From positions 4,466 through 68,465 of the forward strand of contig JBLHVI010000014.1 in NCBI GenBank assembly GCA_047630175.1: a stretch of DNA of 64,000 nucleotides, written 5' to 3'. The position numbers and the translations under genes were made by a program. Position 1 is the first letter of the stretch. Every line of letters begins with the position of its first letter. The notes below the pieces were generated by a model. The model was not told where the DNA came from. It made no database searches and saw only the letters and a list, made by a program, of their open reading frames with translations. The stretch is from UBA4582 sp047630175 (lineage in GTDB: Bacteria > Pseudomonadota > Gammaproteobacteria > Pseudomonadales > Azotimanducaceae). Of the stretch, positions 33,989 to 43,266 are shown in pieces.

Positions 33989-35631
33989 CAGATTTTCAGC
34001 CCCATTATGCGCTCCAGCGAACTATCGAGATCTCTTCTGTTTGCATCAAGATCACTCACGACTGGACGAACCAAAATAACCAGCTCACTACGAATGCTCT
34101 GCTCGCGGCGCTGAGAAAACCCTAAACCCACACCAGGGATATCCCGTAGCCCTGGCGCACCCGCGTTACTATTACTACTGGCAGTCTGCATCAAACCACC
34201 AATCACTATCACTTGATTATTTCGCGCTCTAACAATACTGTCAGATTCCCGAATTGTACTCAACGCAAGTGGCAGTGAAACCGTATCACTACCAATAGTC
34301 ACAACCTTTGTCTGATCACTGACCTCACTAACCGTAGGATGAATGTGCAAAATCACATCACCATCCATACTGATCTGCGGCGTCACGTCCAGGGCAATCC
34401 CAGAAAAGAATGGCGTGAGGGTCACGCTAGGCGTGATTGTGGTCGCTGTACCGACGGTCGTCGTCTGCGTGACGTCCGTCACGTAAAATTCGTCAGTGCC
34501 AACTTTGATGACCGCCTTTTGATTATTGACGGTGGAAATTCTTGGGCTCGACAACACCCTGACAACGCCTTGTGTCTCAAGCAGCTGAATAAAGCCGGTA
34601 AAATCCTTGAACTCGACACCCACACCGAAGACGCCACCGATACCACCTGGATTTTGCACGGTGCCACCTTCCATACTGAAGGTTACAGGCCCTCCATCGC
34701 TACCGCTAACTTCGCTAAGCTTGGACCAGTTGACGCCGCTTTGAAATTGTTCGCTGAGCACCACTTCGAGTATCTTCGCCTCGAGAATTACCTGCCGATG
34801 AAGCGCATTTTCTGACAGTGACAAAAACTGATCAACGGCGGTCAATTCGTTATACATAGCGGTCACGACAAGGACACCAGCTTGATCCATCACAATCACG
34901 CTACGGCCTTCACCAGTACCAATGATGGATTGCACGGCAGCCTCTAGGGTTTCCCACAGCGCGGCTTTGCTCTGGGTTGTAACCCTTGAACCAACAATTT
35001 CGCCGCCAGGACCACCGCCGCCGGCGTTATTCCCATTATTCCCACCATTGTTTTGATTATTGTTCTGGTTGTTATTCTGGTTGTTATTCTGATTGTTATT
35101 CTGATTGTTACCACCGTCCATGATGCTACCGGTGCTAACCTGCATCTCGGAAATACCCGTACGCTGCAAATTGACATAATCAAGTGTAAACAAACGTGTC
35201 TGAAGCTGGTTCGGCACAACGCTGATCAACGCATCTCGAGATTCAATATGAAGATTAAATCGGTCACGCACGACCTCTAGCACCTGCACCAGCTTAACGT
35301 TCTTGAGCTCCAAAGAAATATTTTCAACAATGTCGGGATGCACGACCATATTGTAATCAGTGCCATCGACCAGCCCCATCAAAAACACCTGCAAGGGCAC
35401 ATCATTGGCTAGCACGTCAAAGGTTTCTGTTTCTGTTTCTGGCAAGGCAATCGCGGCATCATTATCCGGCAACTGCTTCTCGGCAGGGGCCTCGTTTTGA
35501 ACCTCGGACTGCATCGACGCCACCATGGCACGCAACTCTTCAACTTGGTCGGCGAAGAGATCTTCCTTTCCAGCATTCATACACCCCGTCAGGCACAATG
35601 CCACGAGGGCCGTTAGCAGGTAGCCTCTCAT
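33988..35631 (-). CDS. mshL: MSHA pilus outer-membrane secretin MshL
   Basis: MshL forms the outer-membrane channel of the MSHA system. The 547-residue product begins with a lipoprotein signal (LTALVALCLTGC), has an STN/secretin N domain (VPLQVFLMGLVDGTDYNMVV), a striking Asn/Gln/Gly-rich linker near 175-205 and a C-terminal secretin domain (QVILEAKILEVVLSEQFQSG; VRVLSSPRISTVNNQKAVIK; NQVIVIGGLMQ). Its start overlaps mshK by four bases and its stop overlaps mshE by one. Confidence 0.94.
   Translation of the reverse strand: MRGYLLTALVALCLTGCMNAGKEDLFADQVEELRAMVASMQSEVQNEAPAEKQLPDNDAAIALPETETETFDVLANDVPLQVFLMGLVDGTDYNMVVHPDIVENISLELKNVKLVQVLEVVRDRFNLHIESRDALISVVPNQLQTRLFTLDYVNLQRTGISEMQVSTGSIMDGGNNQNNNQNNNQNNNQNNNQNNGGNNGNNAGGGGPGGEIVGSRVTTQSKAALWETLEAAVQSIIGTGEGRSVIVMDQAGVLVVTAMYNELTAVDQFLSLSENALHRQVILEAKILEVVLSEQFQSGVNWSKLSEVSGSDGGPVTFSMEGGTVQNPGGIGGVFGVGVEFKDFTGFIQLLETQGVVRVLSSPRISTVNNQKAVIKVGTDEFYVTDVTQTTTVGTATTITPSVTLTPFFSGIALDVTPQISMDGDVILHIHPTVSEVSDQTKVVTIGSDTVSLPLALSTIRESDSIVRARNNQVIVIGGLMQTASSNSNAGAPGLRDIPGVGLGFSQRREQSIRSELVILVRPVVSDLDANRRDLDSSLERIMGLKI
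35047..35111. repeat. 12-bp tandem repeat coding the Asn-rich linker of MshL
   Basis: TTGTTATTCTGA-like 12-bp units repeat about five times. On the coding strand they specify Asn-Asn-Gln-Asn repeats in a flexible linker between the N domains and the channel. Copy-number change would keep the frame. Confidence 0.88.
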
Positions 35632-35972
35632 AAGCTCACTGCCACCGGACCAAGAACTAGTACTGGCAATTCAATGTCTATCATCTCACCGTCCTTTGCC
35701 AGAGTAACCCGGCGCTGCCCAATTTTCACCAGAGTAAACCCCTGGAACTGATCGTTTTCCCGATAACGCTCACCATCAATAATTGCGACCCGACGCTGAC
35801 CGTTCACTAACACAAAATTGAGCGTAGGCATGGTCGGTAGCGTCGCTTGCGCGCTCGACGCCGCACCACTGCGACCCGCCAAAGGTCGCGTTGGATCCGC
35901 CAATTCAGCGAACCCAAGGCTCGACGTTAAACAACCAAGGATTAGCCCAGCACAAGCAAACCTATGTACCAT
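35628..35972 (-). CDS. mshK: MSHA pilus biogenesis protein MshK
   Basis: From the ATG at 35972, which overlaps the mshJ stop (TGATG), the product is 114 residues with a signal peptide (MVHRFACAGLILGCLTSSLG) and the periplasmic domain ADPTRPLAGRS ... LNFVLVNGQRRVAIIDGERY, typical of MshK/GspC-PilP-like connectors. It probably bridges the inner-membrane MshI-MshJ complex and the MshL secretin. The frame is open 102 bases further upstream but lies inside mshJ. Confidence 0.86.
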   Translation of the reverse strand: MVHRFACAGLILGCLTSSLGFAELADPTRPLAGRSGAASSAQATLPTMPTLNFVLVNGQRRVAIIDGERYRENDQFQGFTLVKIGQRRVTLAKDGEMIDIELPVLVLGPVAVSL

Positions 35973-36619
35973 CACTGATAACCCAACCACTGCTGCTCTA
36001 GGCTCAAGGTATAAACCTCCAAACGCATTAAACCAAGGGGGTACGCCTTCGCATCGTACTGCAAAGAGTCCCACAAAAAACGTCGAGGCTGCTGCTCTAG
36101 CCCCTGCAAGTAAGCCACAACATCAAAATAACTGCCACGCAATTCAATCACCAGGCGGTGTTTAAACAAAGCCGCTGAAGCAGTCATGGGTGATGCGGCA
36201 CCGTCATCAATCACAATGGCTTCGGCTACCAAGTTCTCCATGGAAACCAAGCCTAAATCACTACTTGTCAGCACCGATCTAAGCATTTCAACCATCTGTG
36301 GTGCGGTAATAAGGCCCGCGGACAATTCGCTCAGACGCCTATTGGTATCCTCAACAGCCGCATGTCCAGACGCGATCTGAGATTTCAATGTATCAATCTG
36401 CCCCGACCCGACGGCTGTCGCCAAACCCACCAGCAAAGTCGCATTGAGCTGTTGAGCATTTCTCAACTGCCGCTCAGCACTTCTCTTCTCAGCCAGCATG
36501 GGATCGAGCACTAACATCTGCAGGCTAAACCCTAGTACGGCCACAAAGCTCACGACAACCAGTGCCCGCTCCCGCAAGGAATAGGCCTCAAATTTGTCAA
36601 CATAGCCGAGAATATTCAC
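35972..36619 (-). CDS. mshJ: MSHA pilus biogenesis protein MshJ (PilO-like)
   Basis: The 215-residue product is a bitopic inner-membrane protein: a short cytoplasmic start (MNILGYVDKFEAYSLRERAL), one membrane helix (~20-37), a coiled coil (AEKRSAERQLRNAQQ) and a periplasmic domain (LVIELRGSYFDVVAYLQGLE) like PilO/GspM. The GTG start overlaps the previous gene by four bases (GTGA). Confidence 0.88.
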   Translation of the reverse strand: MNILGYVDKFEAYSLRERALVVVSFVAVLGFSLQMLVLDPMLAEKRSAERQLRNAQQLNATLLVGLATAVGSGQIDTLKSQIASGHAAVEDTNRRLSELSAGLITAPQMVEMLRSVLTSSDLGLVSMENLVAEAIVIDDGAASPMTASAALFKHRLVIELRGSYFDVVAYLQGLEQQPRRFLWDSLQYDAKAYPLGLMRLEVYTLSLEQQWLGYQ

Positions 36620-37215
36620 GAGCCGTCCTCAGCAAGAGACCAGCTGCGTACTTCAAAATCGGTATTGGGCGCCGCCTCCGTGAACTTAACCTTACCGAAG
36701 GCCATGTCGGAGAAAGCCGATTCGCCACCCAAACGCAGCAAAAAATCAGGAATAGCGCTTGCCTGCTTGACGGAACCCGACATCAAAAAATCAGCACCCC
36801 GCTCTCGAACCTCTATCCGAGACAGGGTGATGCCCTCCTCATGTTGCCGAGCCAGGCCTAGCAAAACTTCAGAAAACCCCTGCCTATCACCCGTATCAGC
36901 CCGGGCCAAAACCTGCAGTAAACGGGCTCTGCCCTGACGCTGGCGTTGCACGTTGCTTAATGTCTCCCGGAGCTCAGCCAGGGCTGCACCTTGCGACTGA
37001 CTGGCTGCTGCTATCTGAGTTTGCAACTGCTGGTTGTCTCGAGTGAGCGACACCAGAGACTCATTGAGGCTTGCATTTCTATAGGTCAAATAGCCCGCCG
37101 CGACAACAAACCCGAATGCCAGAACAGCCACGGCCAAACCTCCCAGCTTGGCACTTTTATAACCTTGGGTTTCTACGCCGAGCTTCAGGTACAGATTGAT
37201 CGTTTGCTCTGCCAT
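36616..37215 (-). CDS. PilN-like MSHA assembly protein
   Basis: The 199-residue product starts MAEQTINLYLKLGVETQGYK, with the INLY segment in the place of PilN's INLLP docking peptide, then one membrane helix (~26-46) and a coiled coil with a PilN-like periplasmic domain (VEERGADFLMSG-type segment near 135). Together with the PilM-like gene upstream and mshJ downstream it forms a PilM-N-O-like trio; some genomes call it MshI2. Confidence 0.82.
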   Translation of the reverse strand: MAEQTINLYLKLGVETQGYKSAKLGGLAVAVLAFGFVVAAGYLTYRNASLNESLVSLTRDNQQLQTQIAAASQSQGAALAELRETLSNVQRQRQGRARLLQVLARADTGDRQGFSEVLLGLARQHEEGITLSRIEVRERGADFLMSGSVKQASAIPDFLLRLGGESAFSDMAFGKVKFTEAAPNTDFEVRSWSLAEDGS

Positions 37216-38150
37216 CAGCGTTCGACCTCATTAATTGCAGCACCTATAGCAACGAAACACTGAGACTGCGTATGTATATCAAGATCAGCAGGCAACTCGA
37301 ACAGCTGCCGCATATCGAGTAACGACACGTTTACATTAAGTTGCTGCTGCAAATAGTCGTGCACTGACTCTTCGGCAAGTTGACGCGCCGGGGCGACATA
37401 GAACTGACGGACAACGCCCTTCCGCAGTTGGCTCTCGTAGTAATCTAAGGAACGCTGGATATCGAGCAACATGTCGTCCAACATTTTGTCACGCACCGAT
37501 TTACTGACACCTTCGATCATGCTGAGTCCAGTTTCAACTTTTCGGGCAAGATACAGATTGCTCGCTTGGCTCAGAATAATCGTGCCGGAGGAATTACGCA
37601 GCCGCAGTAGAGCCGTAGAGCCCTCACTATCGGGGATTAGCTTGAGTATGTTGTGCATCGCTAACTCGCCGATCTGCACCGAATCAACGACCAAACCGGT
37701 ACGATTTACCTGACTAACAAGGTCCTGCACAAGCTGGCGCTCAGCAGCGACCGCATAAACCATCTTTGCGGAACCACGAAAAGCGTCTTCAGGTACACTG
37801 AAGGCATCCACCAATAGCTCGGCTAGCGGCTTGTCAACGTGATCTTTTAGCCGCCACTTAACGGCATACCCGACTTCTGACTCGGGAACCTCCGGCCTCT
37901 CAATAAAGAACAGTCGGTAAAGTGCGGGATGCAGAACGATTGTCGATGGCAGACCAGCGTAGGATTGCTGCTTGACCAATTGCTTTAACGCCTCGATAAC
38001 GTCATCACCCGTACCTTCCAGGTAATGACAAGTCACCGAGGGTCTGCTACCCGGGGCGCACGGCTCTATTTTAGCCACAGCGATACCGTAGGGACTAATC
38101 TCAAGCCCAAGCCTTCCCTGCTTTATTTTTTTTGAGAAAATTCCTTTCAC
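37215..38150 (-). CDS. mshI: MSHA pilus biogenesis protein MshI (PilM-like)
   Basis: The 311-residue product is a cytoplasmic actin-fold protein like PilM, with RLGLEISPYGIAVAKIEPCA as the first phosphate loop, PEVPESEVGYAVKWRLKDHV and SLDYYESQLRKGVVRQFYVA. It should nucleate the inner-membrane ring of the MSHA machine. The only sensible start is a GTG at 38150; it is the first gene of the 12-gene operon. mshH, the usual upstream regulator, is absent. Confidence 0.88.
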   Translation of the reverse strand: MKGIFSKKIKQGRLGLEISPYGIAVAKIEPCAPGSRPSVTCHYLEGTGDDVIEALKQLVKQQSYAGLPSTIVLHPALYRLFFIERPEVPESEVGYAVKWRLKDHVDKPLAELLVDAFSVPEDAFRGSAKMVYAVAAERQLVQDLVSQVNRTGLVVDSVQIGELAMHNILKLIPDSEGSTALLRLRNSSGTIILSQASNLYLARKVETGLSMIEGVSKSVRDKMLDDMLLDIQRSLDYYESQLRKGVVRQFYVAPARQLAEESVHDYLQQQLNVNVSLLDMRQLFELPADLDIHTQSQCFVAIGAAINEVER

Positions 38151-38377
38151 ATCAACCCACTAGAATATTGAACACACTTCGCATCCAACAAGTGTAGACT
38201 ATATGCGCTGCAAGCTGGCCTTGTCCAAGCGTTATAACCTTGCATTGATGTTATATGACTATCCAAACCGCAAAATAAAACGCAACCATTGAACACATAC
38301 CCAGCAAGAACAACACCGTTCTCATCGCCAAATAGCTGGCCTAAAGAATTCACAAGACCAATTATGGAGGTAGGTGG

Positions 38378-38842
38378 TTGATTGCCGTCGCCCTATTCGA
38401 GCCAGAGATACCACCCAATACCGGCAACATTATTAGGCTTTGCGCTAATACCGGCGCGCAGTTGCATGTAATTCGACCACTAGGATTTGAATTAGATGAC
38501 AAACGTCTGCGCCGTGCTGGCCTGGACTACCATGAGTGGGCCAATGTGCGCACCCATAACAATTTCGCCGAGTTTTTGCAGGCAACGCCCCACGGCCGCT
38601 TATGGGCGATTACCACTCGTGGCAGCAGAGCCTATACAAACGTAGACTTTGACGCTGAGGATATCTTGTTGTTTGGACCCGAGACACGCGGCTTACCCAA
38701 GGATCTGCTTGACGCTATCCCTGCTGACCAGCACCTACGCATTCCAATGTTGGCGACGAGTCGCAGCATGAATCTGTCTAACGCTGTCTCGGTGGTCGTC
38801 TACGAAGCCTGGCGCCAGCTAGGCTTTGCTGCTGGCGTTTAG
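38378..38842 (+). CDS. trmL: tRNA (cytidine/uridine-34-2'-O)-methyltransferase TrmL
   Basis: TrmL methylates the wobble base ribose of certain leucine tRNAs. The 154-residue SPOUT-fold product has IAVALFEPEIPPNTGNIIRL, the knot motifs LFGPETRGLP and RIPMLATSRSMNLSNAVSVV and the tail VVYEAWRQLGF. The start is TTG at 38378; ATG and GTG frames nearby close immediately, and GGAGGT lies six bases upstream, which settles the choice. It converges with secB. Confidence 0.94.
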   Translation: MIAVALFEPEIPPNTGNIIRLCANTGAQLHVIRPLGFELDDKRLRRAGLDYHEWANVRTHNNFAEFLQATPHGRLWAITTRGSRAYTNVDFDAEDILLFGPETRGLPKDLLDAIPADQHLRIPMLATSRSMNLSNAVSVVVYEAWRQLGFAAGV

Positions 38843-38851
38843 CCAGCGACC

Positions 38852-39328
38852 CTAGTTAATGATCGCGGGGCTCTCAGCACCATCGGCCTGGCGCTGACGA
38901 GACTGTTCATAAATGGCATCAAAATTAACTGGCGCCAGCATCAAAGGAGGGAAACTGCCTTTGATGACCAGAGAATCGAGCGCCTCGCGCGCGTAAGGAA
39001 ACAGTACACTAGGGCAGAAGCTGCCAAGCGTCTGCGCCAACGCCTCTTCTTTCAGGCCCTTAATCATAAAAATGCCGGCCTGCTCAACCTCCGACAAATA
39101 AACCACTTCATCATCTTCTTTTTTTACCGTCACAGTCACCCGCAACCCGACTTCAAACAAATCGGTACCCACGGGCTTATGCTGAGAATTTAACTCGAGA
39201 TTGACCTTCGGCTTCCACTGACCCATGAATGCTTCTGGCGCCCGAGGCGACTCAAAAGAAGCGTCCTTAAGATATATCCGCTGCAGCGCAAACTGCGCAT
39301 CACGGGGCTCTTCTGCTTGCTCACTCAT
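38852..39328 (-). CDS. secB: Protein-export chaperone SecB
   Basis: SecB keeps exported precursors unfolded and hands them to SecA. The 158-residue product (ATG 39328, AAGGAAG upstream) has FALQRIYLKDASFESPRAPE, QVEQAGIF-like segment VEQAGIFMIKGLKEEALAQT and the conserved CPSVLFPYAREALDSLVIKG and FPPLMLAPVNFDAIY. The start overlaps the 3' end of grxC; an earlier ATG (39346) lies inside grxC. Confidence 0.95.
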   Translation of the reverse strand: MSEQAEEPRDAQFALQRIYLKDASFESPRAPEAFMGQWKPKVNLELNSQHKPVGTDLFEVGLRVTVTVKKEDDEVVYLSEVEQAGIFMIKGLKEEALAQTLGSFCPSVLFPYAREALDSLVIKGSFPPLMLAPVNFDAIYEQSRQRQADGAESPAIIN

Positions 39329-39599
39329 TGCTGCTTCCTTCATCACTGCTCATTAACATCGCATCTAACTGCCCCCGTCTTTCCAGACTGACCAGCTCAT
39401 CACAACCACCGACGTGCACGTCACCAATCCAAATTTGCGGCACGGATGTGCGTCCCGCCGCCTGGATCATCTTTTGCCGCAGGGCTGCTTTGCCATCAAT
39501 TGAGATATCTTCGAACGGTATTTTCTTACTATTCAACAGCGACTTTGCCCGAATACAGAAAGGGCAATACCGGGTGCTATACATCAGGACCTGCTTCAC
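39321..39599 (-). CDS. grxC: Glutaredoxin 3
   Basis: GrxC reduces disulfides and mixed disulfides with glutathione. The 92-residue product has the CPFC active site at residues 12-15, the cis-proline TSVPQIWIG and the GGCDELVSLERRGQLD glutathione-binding end. It sits between the rhodanese gene and secB in the usual order. Confidence 0.94.
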   Translation of the reverse strand: MKQVLMYSTRYCPFCIRAKSLLNSKKIPFEDISIDGKAALRQKMIQAAGRTSVPQIWIGDVHVGGCDELVSLERRGQLDAMLMSSDEGSSNE

Positions 39600-39639
39600 T
39601 ACCTGCTCCCACGCTTAATCACAGACCAAGGCCCGCGAT

Positions 39640-40059
39640 TTATGATTTGATGACTGGCAAATTCGCCGCTGACCACTCAGCCATGCCGCCACCTAGGCGG
39701 CGCACTTCAACAAACTCAAGGGCCTTGAGCTTACTGCCAACGGCGCCGGCATGCTGGCCCATTTTACAAACAATAATAATCGGCTGCTGCTTGTACTTTT
39801 CAAGCTCTTCTACCCGCTTATCAAGATTGCTGAACGGGATATTGATGGCATCAACAATGTGACCCGCCTTGAAGTCCTTGTTGTCACGAATATCAAGTAT
39901 CACGGCATTTTCACGATTCACCATGTTGACGAGGGTATTAGTGGTCACAGACGCGCCGCCGCGCTTGCCTTCATTGACCAAAAACGCAACGACCAAGGCC
40001 GCGAATATTCCGACCAATACAAAGTGGTTTACTACAAAATCAAAGACTTGTTCTATCAT
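39640..40059 (-). CDS. Membrane-anchored rhodanese-like protein
   Basis: The 139-residue product has one N-terminal membrane helix (~12-29) and a rhodanese domain with LDIRDNKDFKAGHIVDAINI and the active-site loop IIVCKMGQHAGAVGSKL, Cys98 being the sulfur carrier. This matches the YibN-type gene found before grxC-secB in many gammaproteobacteria. The sulfur acceptor is not known. It is divergent from gpmI. Confidence 0.9.
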   Translation of the reverse strand: MIEQVFDFVVNHFVLVGIFAALVVAFLVNEGKRGGASVTTNTLVNMVNRENAVILDIRDNKDFKAGHIVDAINIPFSNLDKRVEELEKYKQQPIIIVCKMGQHAGAVGSKLKALEFVEVRRLGGGMAEWSAANLPVIKS

Positions 40060-40187
40060 TTGCTCTCGCCAGTGGTTGGCTTACCCTGCAATGCCGACAG
40101 CGTTGATGCCATCGGGACAAAAATAAGTCGCGAAGTATACACCAAAGGACGTAAAATTCATTTCCTTCGCGCAAACCCGGTAAATCC

Positions 40188-41744
40188 ATGACTGATAAAG
40201 TGCCATACGCCCTCATCATCCTCGACGGCTGGGGGCATCGCGTGGCAACCGACGCCAACGCCATCGCGCTGGCTAGTACACCAGTTTGGGACAATCTGTG
40301 GGCAAATCAACCTCATAGCTTAATTTCTTCTTCAGGCGAGGATGTCGGTCTCCCTGCTGGGCAGATGGGTAATTCCGAGGTGGGGCACATGACACTCGGC
40401 GCTGGACGCCGTGTAGACCAAGATCTGACGCGCATCAATAAAGCGGTTAATGATGGCAGCTTTGCTGACAACCCAGTCCTGTTGGCCTGCCTTGATCAAT
40501 TGGCCAGCAGCGGTCAAGCCCTGCACCTCTTGGGCCTGCTATCGCCCGGCGGCGTTCACAGCCATGAACTGCATATACACGCAGCGGTCACTCTCGCTTT
40601 TGAACGCGGCGTCAAGGCGGTTTACGTTCATGCGTTCCTCGATGGCCGAGATGTCCCACCACGCAGCGCTATGGCATCTTTACAGGCCATGCAATCACAT
40701 ATCAGCGACCATACCCCCAGCGGCGCGCAGGGTGGCGTCGCCTCAGTGGTGGGTCGCTTTTATGCGATGGACCGGGACAACCGGTGGGAGCGGGTTCAGC
40801 CAGCCTTCGAACTCTTAACTGCGGCAGTGACCGACTACCAATATCCGACAGCTGTTGAGGCCCTAGAGGCCGCCTACGACCGCGATGAATCTGACGAGTT
40901 CGTCAAACCCTCAGCCATACTGGTTGATGGTCAGCGTGTTGCTATGCAAGACGGTGACGGCGTCATCTTCATGAACTTTCGAGCCGACCGTGCCCGAGAG
41001 CTCAGCCATTGCTTTGTCGACAATGAATTTACAGCGTTTCCGCGCAAGCAGCTTCCCGCGTTGTCGAGCTTTGTCACCCTCACCAAGTATGCCGACGACA
41101 TCAAAACGCCCTGCGCTTTTCAACCGGCCAATTTAGGCAACAGTCTCGGTGAATATCTTGCCGGCCTCGGCAAGACTCAGTTAAGGCTCGCGGAAACCGA
41201 AAAATACGCCCATGTTACCTTCTTTTTTTCCGGCGGTTGCGAGGCAGAATATGCCGGCGAAGCCCGAAAACTCATACCTTCGCCTCGGGTTTCAACCTAC
41301 GATTTGGCGCCACAAATGAGCGCCATTGAGGTCACTGATGCGCTAACCGGGGCAATTAAAGATCGTGAATTCGATCTCATTGTGTGTAACTACGCCAATG
41401 GTGACATGGTTGGCCACACCGGCAATCTGACTGCGGCAATCGAAGCAGTGGAGTGTTTGGATGCCTGTCTTGGCCGCGTCATAGAAGCACTAAAGCAAGC
41501 AGGCGGTCACTGTCTGATTACTGCAGATCATGGTAATGTTGAGCAAATGACGGATGCCGGGACAGGCCAAGCGCACACTGCTCACACGTCTGAGTCCGTG
41601 CCACTCGTTTACGTCGGCGATAAAGACATTGCGTTAACTCAAGAAAAGGGAACCTTGGCAGACATCGCACCAACCATGCTGAGCATTATGCATGTACCAC
41701 AACCTCCAGAAATGACCGGTGTGTCGATGCTCAGCCACAACTAA
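40188..41744 (+). CDS. gpmI: 2,3-bisphosphoglycerate-independent phosphoglycerate mutase
   Basis: GpmI interconverts 3- and 2-phosphoglycerate in glycolysis and gluconeogenesis using two manganese ions. The 518-residue product has ALIILDGWGHR, the phosphoserine motif GQMGNSEVGHMTLGAGR with Ser62, FLDGRDVPPRSA, FMNFRADRARELS and the metal-binding NYANGDMVGHTGN and LITADHGNVEQM. Length and motifs are standard. Confidence 0.97.
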   Translation: MTDKVPYALIILDGWGHRVATDANAIALASTPVWDNLWANQPHSLISSSGEDVGLPAGQMGNSEVGHMTLGAGRRVDQDLTRINKAVNDGSFADNPVLLACLDQLASSGQALHLLGLLSPGGVHSHELHIHAAVTLAFERGVKAVYVHAFLDGRDVPPRSAMASLQAMQSHISDHTPSGAQGGVASVVGRFYAMDRDNRWERVQPAFELLTAAVTDYQYPTAVEALEAAYDRDESDEFVKPSAILVDGQRVAMQDGDGVIFMNFRADRARELSHCFVDNEFTAFPRKQLPALSSFVTLTKYADDIKTPCAFQPANLGNSLGEYLAGLGKTQLRLAETEKYAHVTFFFSGGCEAEYAGEARKLIPSPRVSTYDLAPQMSAIEVTDALTGAIKDREFDLIVCNYANGDMVGHTGNLTAAIEAVECLDACLGRVIEALKQAGGHCLITADHGNVEQMTDAGTGQAHTAHTSESVPLVYVGDKDIALTQEKGTLADIAPTMLSIMHVPQPPEMTGVSMLSHN

Positions 41745-41898
41745 AAGCCTTGATAGATGATGAAGCGCGGATTGTCGCAATGCTTAACGTTACTGCTAAA
41801 AACAAACGCTTCAAGCAATTCGTACGTACCATGTCGTTAGTAATACAAATTAACGAACGAGTGGACACACAAAAACTAGCCACGGCAGCGAATCAAGT

Positions 41899-43098
41899 AT
41901 GAGAAAAATCTCGACACTGCAGATGATACTCCTCCTCAGCACGTTTCTGGGCCTATCAAGCTTTGCTGTGTCTGCGGCTGACAGCACTAATGATCCGGGG
42001 CAAAGCGACCCCGCCGCTCTCGAGCAGCAACTGCAGGCCCTTGAGACCGAGATCAATAAGTTTCGTAAAATGCTTGACGCCACAAGCGGTGAGCGCTCAA
42101 AGCTCGAACAAACGCTTCAATCAAATGAAGAATCGATCAACGACCTGTTGAAAAAAATCGATACCATTCAACAGCAGCTAACCCGCGGCAAGCGCAAAGT
42201 CGGCGTTTTGCAGGTTGAGCAAGCAGGCCTCGAAGCCGCCCAAAATACGCAGCAAAACTACCTCGTTGAACAGATTCGTGCAGCCTATGAGATTGGCGCG
42301 CAACCCTACATGAAAGTCTTGTTGAACCTCGAAGACCCGGACCAAGTCGATCGTATGCTGACTTACTATGACTACTTCAACCGAGCCCGAGCAGAGCAAA
42401 TTCAACAATACCGCAGCACCATCGAGCAACTCGCCACGGTCAAGCAACTGCTGGAAACAGAAAACCAAGCCCTAGTCGACAACCGAGCGCGCGTTGTTGA
42501 GCAAAAGCAAAGCTTGCAAAATGTACGCCGCAACAAACAAGTCACCCTGCGCGCACTGAATCAAGAGATCGCGTCAACCGGTGGCGAGATAAAAAAGCTA
42601 ACACAGAGTCGCCAGGAATTAGAAGCACTACTCGCCAACATAAACATCAGCATTGAGGCACTACCATCTGCGGTGGATGCCGCGAGCTTTGCCAGCCGCC
42701 GAGGTGAAATGACGCTGCCCGTCGCCGGCACGATTGTTAATCGCTACGGTAGTCAGCGCAGCAATGCTAAGCTCCAATGGAACGGAGTCTTTATTGCTGC
42801 GGGCCAGGGCGAATCAGTGCAAGCCATCCATTATGGCCGCGTCGTTTTCTCTGACTGGCTACGGGGCTTTGGCCTGATGATCATCGTCAGCCATGGTGAA
42901 GGCTATATGTCCTTGTATGGGCACAACCAAGTGCTCTACAAAGAGACCGGCGACTGGGTTAGCGCCGGCGACAATATTGCAGCAGTAGGGGACAGCGGCG
43001 GCCAGACCCGCATGGGCTTATATTTTGAGATTCGTCAATCGGGCAAACCCACGAACCCACAACAGTGGTGCCAGAAGCAAAAGCAGCGAGCAGCCTAA
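41899..43098 (+). CDS. envC: Murein hydrolase activator EnvC
   Basis: EnvC is a periplasmic coiled-coil protein that activates AmiA/AmiB amidases for daughter-cell separation. The 399-residue product has a signal peptide (MILLLSTFLGLSSFAVSAA), a long coiled coil (~35-250) and a C-terminal LytM/M23 domain (LPVAGTIVNRYGSQRSNAKL to the end). The domain lacks catalytic zinc ligands: LQWNGVFI replaces H-x-G-x-D and MGLYFEI replaces HLHFE, as in Escherichia coli EnvC. It is probably co-transcribed with ctpA. Confidence 0.94.
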   Translation: MRKISTLQMILLLSTFLGLSSFAVSAADSTNDPGQSDPAALEQQLQALETEINKFRKMLDATSGERSKLEQTLQSNEESINDLLKKIDTIQQQLTRGKRKVGVLQVEQAGLEAAQNTQQNYLVEQIRAAYEIGAQPYMKVLLNLEDPDQVDRMLTYYDYFNRARAEQIQQYRSTIEQLATVKQLLETENQALVDNRARVVEQKQSLQNVRRNKQVTLRALNQEIASTGGEIKKLTQSRQELEALLANINISIEALPSAVDAASFASRRGEMTLPVAGTIVNRYGSQRSNAKLQWNGVFIAAGQGESVQAIHYGRVVFSDWLRGFGLMIIVSHGEGYMSLYGHNQVLYKETGDWVSAGDNIAAVGDSGGQTRMGLYFEIRQSGKPTNPQQWCQKQKQRAA

Positions 43099-43165
43099 AG
43101 CGGGCGCTAAGGTAATTTGCGACAGCGGTAAAGCAGAAGGCATGCATAACTCGAAACAGTAGTTT

Positions 43166-43197
43166 GAAACATTTTCACGAAACATTTTCACGAAACA
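43166..43197. repeat. 13-bp tandem repeat before ctpA
   Basis: GAAACATTTTCAC occurs twice in tandem plus a 6-base third start, in the 168-bp gap between envC and ctpA. No other structure is evident. Confidence 0.85.
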
Positions 43198-43266
43198 GAA
43201 GTCTAAAATATCAACGTAATACGTTAGCACACAAGCGCTAGCGCCAATTATTGCCAGGAGCGGCAA

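Noticed and set aside
27895..38150. Type II secretion operon
   Set aside because: The secretin, ATPase and pilins match MSHA components in content and order, with an mshA-type major pilin and no gspC/D/L/M set.
42718..43098. EnvC LytM domain lacking zinc ligands as a damaged enzyme
   Set aside because: Loss of metal ligands is normal in EnvC, which activates amidases and does not cleave peptidoglycan itself.
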